From Ricinus communis (lineage: Eukaryota; Streptophyta; Magnoliopsida; Malpighiales; Euphorbiaceae), in the NCBI RefSeq assembly GCF_019578655.1, contig NC_063257.1, positions 23,577,939 to 23,641,938 of the forward strand: a stretch of DNA of 64,000 nucleotides, in the 5' to 3' direction. The notes under the pieces were generated by a model. It saw only the letters and a program-made list of their open reading frames with translations, searched no databases and had not been told where the DNA came from. A program made the translations under genes and the position numbers. Position 1 is the first letter of the stretch; each line of letters starts with the position of its first letter. Positions 12,431 through 24,900 of this stretch are shown piece by piece.

Positions 12431-15400
12431 GGGGTTGTTTTATAATATTGACAAATATACCCCTCTTACGGGGTTTTTTTCCTATTTATAAATATACCCC
12501 TTTTTTTGGGTTGTTTTCTCATGTTGAAAGATATACCCCTCTTACGGGCTTTTTTTAATATTGACAAATATACCCCACTTTCGGGGTTGTCTTCTCATTT
12601 TAACAAATATACCACCGGTTAGGGGTTGGTTTCTTATGTTGAAAGATATACCCCTCTTACGGTGTTTTTCTAATATTGATAAATATAGCCCTCTTACGAG
12701 GTTGTTTTCTCATATTGACAAATATAACAATATTTTGGTGTTGTTTTCTCATGTTGAAAGATATACTCCTCTTACGGGGTTGTTTTCTAATATTGACAAA
12801 TATACCCCCTCTTACGGGGTAGTTTTCTCATGTTGACAAATTTACCACTTTTTTTGGGGTTGTTTTCTCAATTTCAAAGATATACCCTCTTACGGGATTG
12901 TTCTATAATATTGACAAATATACCTCTCTTACGGGTTTGTTTTCTCATATTGACAAATATTCCAGTTTTTTGGGGGTGTTTTCTCTTGTTTAAAAATATA
13001 CCCCTCTTACGGGGTTGTTATCTCATGTTCAAAGATATACCCCTCTTACGGGGTTGTTCTCTAATATTGACAAATATACCCCTCTTACGGGGTTGTTTTC
13101 TCATATTGACAAATATACCATTTTTTTGGGGTTGTTTTCTCATGTTGAACAATAAATCCTCCTTACGGGGTTGTTTTCTAATATTGATAAATATACCCTT
13201 GTTTTGGGGTTGTTTTCTTCTATTGACAAATATACCACTTTTTGGGATTGTTTTCTCATGTTGAAAGATATACCCCAATTACAGTATTGTTTTCAAATGT
13301 TGACAAATATACCCCTCTTATGGGGTTGTTTTCTCCTATTGACAAATATACCACTTTTTTAGGGGTGTTTTCTCATGTTGAAAGATATACCCCTCTTACG
13401 GGGTTGTTTTCTAATATTGATAAATATAACTTTCTCATGGGGTTGTGTTCTCATATTGACTAATATACCACTTTTTTGGGGTTATTTTCTCATGTTGAAA
13501 GATATACCCTTCTGACGGGATTGTTTTCTCATATTGACAAATATACCACTTTTTTGGTGTTGTTTTATCATGTTGAAAGATATACCACTCTTGCGGGATT
13601 ATTTTCTAATATTGATAAATATAAACCTCTTTCGGGATTGTTTTCTCATATTGATAAATATACCACTTTTTTTGGGTTGTTTTCTCATGCTAAAAGATAT
13701 ATCCATCTTACGGGGTTGTTTTCTAATATTGAGAAATATACCACACTTACGGGGTTGTTTTCTCTTATTGACAAATATACCACTTTTTTGGGGTTTTTTT
13801 CTCATGTTGAAAGATATACCCCTCTTACGGCTTTGTTTTCTAATATTGAGAAATATACCACTCTTACGGAGTTGTTTTCTCATATTGACAAATATACCAC
13901 TTTTCTGGGGTTGTTTTCTCATGTTGAAAGATATACCCTTCTTTACGGGGTTGTCTTCTCATATTGATAAATATACCATTTTTTTGGGGTTGTTTTGTCA
14001 TGTGGAAAGATATACCCCTCTTACGGGGTTGTTTTTGAATATTGACAAATTTACCCCTCTTACGGGATTGTTTTCTCATATTGAAAAATATACGACTCTT
14101 ACGGGGTTATTTTCTCATACTGAGAAATATACCACTTTTTTGGGGTAGTTTTCTCATGTTGAAAGATACACCCCTCTTACGGGGTTGTTTCCTAATATTG
14201 ACAGATATACCTCTCTTAGGGTGTTGTTTTGTCATATTGACAAATATACTACTTTTTTAGGGTTGTTTTCTCTTGTTCAATGATATCTCCCTCTAGCGGG
14301 ATTGTTTTCTAATATTGACAAATATATCCCTCTTTCGGGGTTGTTTTCTCATATTAAAAAATAAACCACTTTTTTCGGGTTGTTTTCTCATATTGGAATA
14401 TATATCCCTCTTAAGTTGTTGTTTTCTAATATTGATAAATATACCCCTCTTACGGGATTTTTTTCTCATGTTGACAAATATACCACGTTTTTTGGGGTTG
14501 TTTTCACGTATTGTCAAGTATACTACTTTTTTGGGGTTGTTTTCTCATGTTGAAAGAAATTCCCCTCAATCGAGGTTGTTTTCCAATATTGACAAATATA
14601 CCGCTCTTTCGGGGTTCTTTTCTCATATTAAAAATTATACCACTTTTTGAGAGTTGTTTTCTCATGTTGAAAGATATACCCCTCTTACGGGGTTGTTTTC
14701 TAATATTCATAAACATAACCCTCTTACGGGTTCTTTTTTCATATTGACAAATATACCATGTATATGGGGTCGTTTTCTCATGTTGAAAGATATACCCTCT
14801 TACGGGGTTTATCTCTAATATTGATAAATATACCCCTCTTACGGGGTTGTTTTCTCATATTGGCTAATATACCAGTTTTTGGGGTTGTCTTTTCTTGTGG
14901 ATAGATATACCCCTCTTACGGGGTTATTTTCTAATATTGACAAATATACCACTTTTTTGGAGTTGTTTTCTTATGTTGAAAGATATACCCCACTTACGGG
15001 GTTGTTTTCTAATGTTAACAAATTGACCCCTCTTACGGCGTTGTTTTGTCATGTTGACAAATATAGCCCTCTTACTGGATTATTTTCTAATATTGATAAA
15101 TATAACCTTCTTACGGGGTTGTTTTCTCATATTGTCAAATATGCCACTTTTTGTGGTTGTTTTCTAATGTTGAAAGATATACCCCTCTAACGGGGTTGTT
15201 TTCTAATATTGACAAATATACCCCTCTTTCGGGGTTGTTTTCTCATTTTAAAAAATATACCACTTTTTTAGGGTTGTTTTCTCATGTTGAAAGATATACC
15301 CCTCTTACGGGGTTGTTTTCTCAAATTGATAAATATAACCCTCCTACGGGGTTGTTTGTCATATTGACAAATATACCCCTCTTTCGGGGTTGTTTTCTCA

Positions 15401-18400
15401 TTTTAAAAAATATATCACTTTTTTTGGATTGTTTTCTCCTCTTGAAAGATATACCCCTCTAACGGGCTTGTTTTCTAATATTGATAAATATACCCAATTT
15501 TCGCGGTGGTTTTCTTATATTAAAAAATATACCACATTTTTGGGGTTGTTTTCTCATGTTGAAAGATATTCCCCTCTTACTGGGTTGTTTTCTAATATTG
15601 ACAAATATACCCCTCTTACGGGGTTTTTTTGTCATATTGACAAATATACCCCTCTTACGGTGTTGTTTTCTTATATTAAAAAATATACCACTTTTTTAGG
15701 GTTGTTTTCTCATGTTGAAAGATGTACCCCTCTTACGGTGTTGTCTTCTAATATTGACAAGTATGCCCCTCTTAAAGGGTTGTTTTCTTTTGTTGAAATA
15801 TATATCCCTCTTACCGTGTTGTTTTCTAATATTGACAACTATACCCCTCTTACGGGGTTGTTTTCACATATTGACAAATATAACACTTTTTTGGAGTTGT
15901 TTTCTCATGTTGAAAGATATACCCTTCTTACGAGATTGTTCTCTAATATTCATAAATATAACCCACTTACGGGGTTCTTTTCTCATATTGACAAATATAC
16001 CACTTTTTTGGGATCGTTTTCTCATGTTGAAAGATATATGCCTCTAACGGGGCTGTCTTCTAATATTGACAAATATACCCTTCTTTCGGGGTTGTTTTCT
16101 AATATTGCCAAATATACCTCTCTTATGGGGTTGTTTCTTCATGTGGACAGATATACCCCTCTTACGGGGTTGTCTTCTAATATTGAGAAATATACCCATC
16201 TTTCGGGTTTGTTTTCTCATGTTAAAAAATATACCACAATTTTGGGGATGTTTTTTCATGTTGAAACATATATCCCTCTTACGGGGTTTTTCTCTAATAT
16301 TGATAAATATATCCCTCTTACGGGGTTGTTTTCTCATATTGACTAATATACCAGTTTTTTGGGGTTGTCTTTTCTTGTGGATAGATATACCCCTCTTACG
16401 GGGTTATTTTCTAATATTGACAAATATATCACTTTTTTGGGGTTGTTTTCTTATGTTGAAAGATATACCCCACTTACAGGGTTGTTTTCTAATATTAACA
16501 AATTTACCCCTCTTACGGGGTTGTTTTCTAATATTAACAAATTTACCCCTCTTACGGGGGTTGTTTTATCATGTTGACAAATATAGCCCTCTTACGGGAT
16601 TATTTCCTAATATTGATAAATATAACCTTCTTACGGGGTTGTTTTCTCGTATTGTCAAATATGCCACTTTCTGTGGTTGTTTTCTCATGTTGAAAGATAT
16701 ACCCCTCTAACGGGGTTGTTTTCTAATATTGACAAATATACCCCTCTTTCGGGGTTGTTTTCTCATTTTAAAAAATATACCACTTTTTTGGGGTTGCTTT
16801 ATCATGTTGAAAGATATACCCGTCTTACGGAGTTGTTTTCTCAAATTGATAAATGTAACCCTGTTACGGGGTTGTTTGTCATATTGACAAATATACCCCT
16901 CTTTCGGGGTTGTTTTCTCATTTTAAAAAATATATCACTTTTTTTGGATTGTTTTCTACTCTTGAAAGATATACCCCTCTAACGGGGTTGTTTTCTAATA
17001 TTGATAAATATACCCAATTTTCGCGGTTGTTTTCTTATATTAAAAAATATACCACATTTTTTGGGTTGTTTTCTCATGTTGAAAGATATTCCCCTCTTAC
17101 TGGGTTGTTTTCTAATATTGACAAATATACCCCTCTTATGGGGTTTTTTTGTCATATTGACAAATATACTTCTCTTACGGTGTTTGTTTTCTTATATTAA
17201 AAAATATACCACTTTTTTAGGGTTGTTTTCTCATGTTGAAAGATGTACCCCTCTTACGGTGTTGTGTTCTAATATTGACAAGTATGCCCCTCTTAAGGGG
17301 TTGTTTTCTTTTGTTGAAATATATATCCCTCTTACGGTGTTGTTTTCTAATATTGACAACTATACCCCTCTTACGGGGTTGTTTTCTCATATTGACAAAT
17401 ATACCACTTTTTTAGAGTTATTTTCTCATGTTGAAAGATATACCCTTCTTACGGGATTGTTCTCTAATATTCATAAATATAACCCACTTACGGGGTTCTT
17501 TTCTCATATTGACAAATATACCACTTTTTTGGGATCGTTTTCTCATGTTGAAAGGTATACGCCTCTAACGGGGTTGTCTTCTAATATTGACAAATATATC
17601 CTTCTTTCGGGGTTGTCTTCTAATATTGACAAATATACCTCTCTTACGTGGTTGTTTTCTCATATTGACAAATATACTACTTTTATGGTGTTGTTTTTTC
17701 ATGTGGACAGATATACCCCTCTTACGGGGTTATTTTCTAATATTGAGAAATATACCACTTTCTTGGGGTTGTTTTCTCATGTTGAAAGATATACCCCACT
17801 TACGGGGTTGTTTTCCAATATTAACAAATATACCCCTCTTACGAGGTTGTTTTGTCATGTTGACAAATATACCACCTTTTTGGGAATTTTATCTCATGTT
17901 GAAAGATATACCCCTCTTACGGTGTTGTTTTCTAATATTGACAAATATACCCCTCTTTCGGGGCTGTTTTCTCATGTTAAAAAATATACCACTTTTTTCG
18001 GGTTATTTTCTCATATTGAAATATATATCCCTCTTAAGGTGTGGTTTTCTAATATTGATAAATATACCCCTCTTACGGGGTTTTTTTCTCATTGTTGACA
18101 AATATACCACGTTTCTTAGGGTTGTTTTCACGTATTGTCAAGTATACTACTTTTTTGGGGTTGTTTTCTCATGTTGAAAGATATTCCCCTCAATCGAGGT
18201 TGTTTTCTAATATTGACAAATATACCGCTATTTCGGGGTTGTTTCCTCATATTAAAAAATATACCAGTTTTTTACAGTTGTTTTCTCATGTTGAAAGATA
18301 CACCCCGCTTACAGGATTGTTTTCTAATATTCATAAACATAACCCTCTTACGGGGTTCTTTTATCATATGGACAAATATACCACGTTTTTGGGGTCGTTT

Positions 18401-21284
18401 TCTCATGTTGAAAGATGTACCCCTCTAACGGGGTTGTTTTCTAATATTGACAAATATACCCCTATTTCGGGGTTGTTTTCTAAAATTGATAAATATAACC
18501 CTCTTACGGGGTTGTTTGTCATATTGACAAATATACCCCTCTTTCGGGGTTGTTTTCTCATTTTAAAAAATATATCACTTTTTTTGGATTGTTTTCTCCT
18601 GTTGAAAGATATACCCCTCTAATGGGGTTGTTTTCTAATATTGATAAATATACCCAACTTTCGCGGTTGTTTTCTTATATTAAAAAATATACACATTTTT
18701 GGGGTTGTTTTCTCATGTTGAAAGATATTCCCCTCTTACTGGGTTGTTTTCTAATATTGACAAATATACCCCTCTTACGGGGTTTTTTTGTCATATTGAC
18801 AAATATTCCCCTCTTACGGGGTTTTTTTATCATATTGACAAATATACCCCTCTTACGGTGTTGTCTTCTTATATTAAAAAATATACCACTTTTTTAGGGT
18901 TGTTTTCTCATGTTGAAAGATGTACCCCTCTTACGGTGTTGTTTTATAATATTGACAACTATACCGCTCTTACGGGGTTGTTTTCTTATATTGACAAATA
19001 TACCACTTTTTTGGAGTTGTTTTCTCATGTTGAAAGATATACCCTTCTTATGGGATTGTTCTCTAATATTCATAAATATAACCCACTTACGGGGTTCTTT
19101 TCTCATATTGACAAATATACCACTTTTTTGGGATCGTTTTCTCATGTTCAAAGATATACTCCTCTAACGGGGTTGTTTTCTCATATTGACAAATATACCC
19201 CTCTTACGGTGTTGTTTTCTTATATTAAAAAATATACCACTTTTTTAGGGTTGTTTTCTCATGTTGAAAGATGTACCCCTCTTACGGTGTTGTCTTCAAA
19301 TATTGACAAGTATGCCCCTCTTAAGGGGTTGTTTTCTTTTGTTGAAATATATATCCCTCTTACGGTGTTGTTTTCTAATATTGACAACTATACCCCTCTT
19401 ACGGGGTTATTTTCTAATATTGAAAATATACCACTTTCTTGGGGTTGTTTTCTCATGTTGAAAGATATACCCCACTTACGGGGTTGTTTTCTAATATTAA
19501 CAAATATACCCCTCTTACGAGGTTGTTTTGTCATGTTGACAAATATACCACTTTTTTGGGATTGTTATCTCATGTTGAAAGATATACCCCTCTTACGGTG
19601 TTGTTTTCTAATATTGACAAATATACCCCTCTTTCGGGGTTGCTTTCTCATGTTAAAAAATATACCACTTTTTTCGGGTTATTTTCTCATATTGAAATAT
19701 ATATCCCTCTTAAGGTGTTGTTTTCTAATATTGATAAATATACCCCTCTTACGGGGTTTTTTTCTCATGTTGACAAGTATACCACGTTTCTTGGGGTTGT
19801 TTTCACGTATTGTCAAGTATACTACTTTTTTGGGGTTGTTTTCTCATGTTGAAAGATATTCCCCTCAATCGAGGTTGTTTTCTAATATTGATAAATATAC
19901 CGCACTTTCGGGGTTGTTTTCTCATATTAAATAAATATACCACTTTTTTACAGTTGTTTTCTCATGTTGAAAGATACACCCCTATTACAGGGTTGTTTTC
20001 TAATATTCATAAATATAACCCTCTTACGGGGTTCTTTTTTTATATGGACAAATATACCACATTTTTGGGGTCGTTTTCTCATGTTGAAAGATATACCCCT
20101 CTAACGGGGTTGTCTTCTAATATTGAGAAATATACCCATCTTTCGGGTTTGTTTTCTCATATTAAAAAATATACCACAATTTTGGGGATGTTCTTTCATG
20201 TTGAAACATATATCCCTCTTACGGGGTTTTTCTCTAATATTGATAAATATACCCCTGTTACGGGGTTGTTTTCTCATATTGACTAATATACCAGTTTTTT
20301 GGGGTTGTCTTTTCTTGTGGATAGATATACCCCTCTTACGGGGTTATTTTCTAATATTGACAAATATACCACTTTTTTGGGGTTTTTTTCTTATGTTGAA
20401 AGATATACCCCACTTACGAGGTTGTTTTCTAATATTAACAAATTTACCCCTCTTACGGGGTTGTTTTGTCATGTTGACAAATATAGCCCTCTTACGGGAT
20501 TATTTTTTAATATTGATAAATATAACCTTCTTACGGGGTTGTTTTCTTGTATTGTCAAATATGCCACTTTTTGTGGTTGTTTTCTCATGTTGAAAGATAT
20601 ACCCCTCTAACGGGGTTATTTTCTAATATTGACAAATATACCCCTATTTCGGGGTTGTTTTCTAAAATTGATAAATATAACCCTCTTACGGGGTTGTTTG
20701 TCATATTGACAAATATACCCCTCTTCCGGGGTTGTTTTCAAATTTTATAAAATATATCACTTTTTTTGGATTGTTTTCTCCTGTTGAAAAATATACCTCT
20801 CTAATGGGGTTGTTTTCTTATATTGATAAATATACCCAACTTTCGCGGTTGTTTTCTTATATTAAAAAATATACCAAATTTTTGGGGTTGTTTTCTCATG
20901 TTGAAAGATATTCCCCTCTTACGGGGTTGTTTTCTAATATTGACAAATATACCCCTCTTACGGTGTTGTTTTCTTATATTAAAAAATATACCACTTTTTT
21001 AGGGTTGTTTTCTCATGTTGAAAGATATACCCCTCTTACGGTGTTGTTTTCTAATATTGACAAATATACCCCTCTTACGGGGTTGTTTTCTCATATTGAC
21101 AAATATACCACTTTTTGGAGTTGTTTTCTCATATTGAAAGATATACCCTTCTTACGGGATTGTTCTCTAATATTCATAAATATAACCCACTTACGGGGTT
21201 CTTTTCTCATATTGACAAATATACCACTTTTTTGGGATCGTTTTCTCATGTTGAAAGATATACTCCTATAACGGGGTTGTCTAA
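12431..21284 (+). repeat. 39-bp satellite array, type B, plus sense
   Basis: About 227 monomers with the type B trimer, in plus orientation. The encoded pattern is GLFSNIDKYTPLT, GLFSHIDKYTTFL, GLFSHVERYTPLT. Added variants include a CATATTAAAAAATATA middle followed by CCACTTTTTT. Rare variants mark duplicated blocks: TTTTCTTGTGGATAGATATA starts at 14890, 16370 and 20310, and TTTTCACGTATTGTCAAGTA starts at 14501, 18125 and 19800. The offsets are close to multiples of 39. The array starts head to head with the inverted segment at 12430 and ends where an LTR fragment begins. Confidence 0.95.
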
Positions 21285-21463
21285 TTATAAAGGATGTTTA
21301 TAAAAGAATTTTGGGAAAATTGGTATTATAATTGATTAGTAGTATTAAATTTTAAGTTGGAAATTGATTATATAATTTAATTGTGTGTTAGGACTAAATT
21401 GGAAATTTATTTTGGAATAAGGATTGAAAGTATAATGTTATTTTTATGGGTTTTAATGGAAAT
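21285..21463 (+). mobile_element. Truncated Tekay/Del-like LTR fragment
   Basis: These 179 bases are not satellite and resemble about 6265-6462 of the solo LTR. Shared landmarks in the same order include TATAAAAGAATT, ATTGATTA, GTGTTAGGA followed by TTAA-rich sequence, AAAGTATAAT, and a final run ending AATGRAAAT. Identity is clearly partial, so it is a related, older or different copy. Roughly the first 350 bases of the LTR are missing on the left, and the right side runs into the assembly gap. Confidence 0.75.
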
Positions 21464-21963
21464 NNNNNNNNNNNNNNNNNNNNNNNNNNNNNNNNNNNNN
21501 NNNNNNNNNNNNNNNNNNNNNNNNNNNNNNNNNNNNNNNNNNNNNNNNNNNNNNNNNNNNNNNNNNNNNNNNNNNNNNNNNNNNNNNNNNNNNNNNNNNN
21601 NNNNNNNNNNNNNNNNNNNNNNNNNNNNNNNNNNNNNNNNNNNNNNNNNNNNNNNNNNNNNNNNNNNNNNNNNNNNNNNNNNNNNNNNNNNNNNNNNNNN
21701 NNNNNNNNNNNNNNNNNNNNNNNNNNNNNNNNNNNNNNNNNNNNNNNNNNNNNNNNNNNNNNNNNNNNNNNNNNNNNNNNNNNNNNNNNNNNNNNNNNNN
21801 NNNNNNNNNNNNNNNNNNNNNNNNNNNNNNNNNNNNNNNNNNNNNNNNNNNNNNNNNNNNNNNNNNNNNNNNNNNNNNNNNNNNNNNNNNNNNNNNNNNN
21901 NNNNNNNNNNNNNNNNNNNNNNNNNNNNNNNNNNNNNNNNNNNNNNNNNNNNNNNNNNNNNNN
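21464..21963. other. Assembly gap (500 N)
   Basis: Exactly 500 undetermined bases, which suggests an arbitrary gap size. Plus-sense satellite and an LTR fragment lie to its left and minus-sense satellite to its right. ORFs that appear to cross it are meaningless. Confidence 0.99.
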
Positions 21964-24900
21964 AAAACAACCCCAGAAGAGGGGTATATCTTTCAACTGA
22001 GAAAATAACCCCAAAAAGTGGTATAGTTGTCAATATGAGAAAACAACCCCGTAAGAGGGGTATATTTGCCAATATTGGAAAAAACCCCGTAAAAGGGGTA
22101 TATTTGTCAATATGAGAAAACAACCCCGTAAGAGGGGTATATTTGTAAATATTAGAAAACAACCCCGTAAGAGGGGTATATTTGTCAATATTAGAAAACA
22201 GCCCCGTAAGAGGGGTATATCTTTTAAAATGAGAAAACAACCCCAAAAAAGTGGTATCTTTTTCAATATGAGAAAACAACCTCGTAAGAGGGGTATATTT
22301 ATCAATATTAGAAAACCATCCCGTTAGAGGGGTATATCTTTCAACATGAGAAAACAAACCCAAAAAAGTGGTACATTTGTCAATATGAGAAAACAACCCC
22401 GTAAGAGGTGTATATTTGTCAATATTAGAAAATAACCCCGTAAGAGGGGTATATTTGTCAATATGAGATAATAACCCCGTAAGAGAGGTATATTTTTCAA
22501 TATTAGAAAACAACCCCGTAAGAGGGGTATATTTGTCACTATTAGAAAACAACCACGTAAGAGGGGTATATCTTTCAACATGTGGAAATAACCCCAAAAA
22601 AGTGGTATATTTGTCAACATAAAAAAAAACAAGCTCGCAAGAGGGGTATATTTGTCAATATTAGAAAACAACCCCAAAAAAGTGGTATATTTTTCAATAT
22701 GAGAAAACAACACCAAAAAATGTTATATTTGTCAATATGAGAAAACAACCCTGTAAGAGGGGTATATTTGTCAATATTAGAAAACAACCCCGTAAGAGGG
22801 GTATATTTGTCAATATTAGAAAACAACCTCGTAAGAGGGGTATATTTGTAAATATTAGAAAACAACCCCGGAAGAGGGGTATATCTTTTAACATGATAAA
22901 ACAAACCCGTAAGAGGGGTATATCTTTTAACATGAGAAAACAACCTCAAAAAAGTGGTATCTTTTTCAATATGACAAAACAACCTCATAAGAGGGGTATA
23001 TTTATCAATATTAGGAAACAACCCCGTAAGAGGGGTATATCATTCAACGTGAGAAAACAATCCCAAAAAAGTGGTATATTTGTCAATATCCGAAAACAAC
23101 CCTGTAAGAGGGGTATATCTTTCAACATGAGAAAACAACCCCAAAAAAGTGGGACATTTGTCAATATTAGAAACCAACCCCATAAGAGGGGTATATCTTT
23201 CAATATGAGAGAACAACCCCAAAAAAATGGTATATTTATCAATATTAGAAAACAACCCCATAAGAGGGGTATATCATTCAACATGAGAAAAGAACCACAA
23301 AGAAGTGGTATTTTTATCAATATGAGAAAACAACCCCGTAAGAGGGGTATATTTATCAATATTAGAAAACAACCCCGTTAGAGGGGTATATCTTTCAACA
23401 TGGGAAAAGAACCCCAAAAAAGTGGTATATTTGTAAATATAAGAAAACAACCACGTAAGAGGGGTATATTTATCATTATTAGAAAATAACCCCGTAAGAG
23501 GGTTATATTTTTCAATGTTAGAAAACAACCCGGTAAGAGGGGTATATTTGTCAATATTAGAAAACAACCCCGCAAGAGGGGTATATATTTCAAAATGAGA
23601 AAATAATCCCAGAAAAGTGGTATATTTGTCCATTTGTGAAAACAACCCCGTAAGAGGGGTATATTTGTCAATATTAGAAAACAACCCCGTAAGAGGGATA
23701 TATCTTTCAACATGAGAAAATAACCCCAGAAAAGTGCTATATTTGCAACATGAGAAAACAACCCTATAAGAGGAGTAAATTTGTCAGTACTAGAAAACGA
23801 CCTCGTAAGATGGGTATATCTTTCAAAATGAGAAAACTACGCCAAAAAAGTGGTATATTTGTCAATTTGAGAAAACAACCCCATAAGAAGGGTATATTTT
23901 TCAATATTAGAAAACAATCCCGTATTAGGGGTATATTTGTCAATATTAGAAAACAATCCCGTATTAGGGGTATATTTGTCAATATTAGAAAACAACACCG
24001 CAAGAGGGGTATATTTGTCAATATGAGAAAACAACCCCGTAAGAGGGGTATATCTTTTAACATGATAAAATAAACCCGTAAAAGGGGTATATCTTTTAAC
24101 ATGAGAAAACAACCCTAAAAAAGTGGTATCTTTTACAATATGAGAAAATAACCTCGTAAGTGGGGTATATTTATCAATATTAGAAAACAACACCTTTAGA
24201 GGGGTATATCTTTCAATATGAGAAAACAACCCCAAAAAAGTGGTATATTTGTCAATATTAGAAAACAACCCCGTAAGAGGGGTATATTTGTCAATATGAG
24301 ATCATAACCTCGTAAGAGAAGTATATTTTTTGATATTAGAAAACAACCACGTAAGAGGGGTATATCTTTCAACATGAGAAAACAAACCCAAAAAAAGTGG
24401 TATATTTGTCCATTTATAAAAACAACCCCGTAAGAGGGGTATATTTGTCAATATTAGAAAACAACCCGTAAGAGCGGTGTATTTGTAAATATTAGAAAAC
24501 AACCCCGTAAGAGGGGTATATCTTTTAACATGATAAAACAAACCCGTAAGAGGGGTATATCTTTTAACATGAGAAAACAACCCCAAAAAAGTGGTATCTT
24601 TTTCAATATGAGAAAACAACCTTGTAAGAGAGGTATATTTATCAATATTAGAAAACAACCCCGTAAGAGGGGTATATCATTCAACGTGCGAAAACAATCC
24701 CAGAAAAGTGGTATATTTGTCAATATCCGAAAATAACCCGGTAAGAGGGGTATATCTTTCAACATAAGAAAACAACCCCAAAAAAGTGGTACATTTGTCA
24801 ATATTAGAAACCAACCATGTAAGAGGGGTATATCTTTCAATATGAGAGAACAACCCCAAAAAATTGGTATATTTTTCAAGATTAGAAAACAACCCCGTAA

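Noticed and set aside
21381..22597. ORFs crossing 21464-21963
   Set aside because: Most of their codons are N, so they are products of translating an assembly gap.
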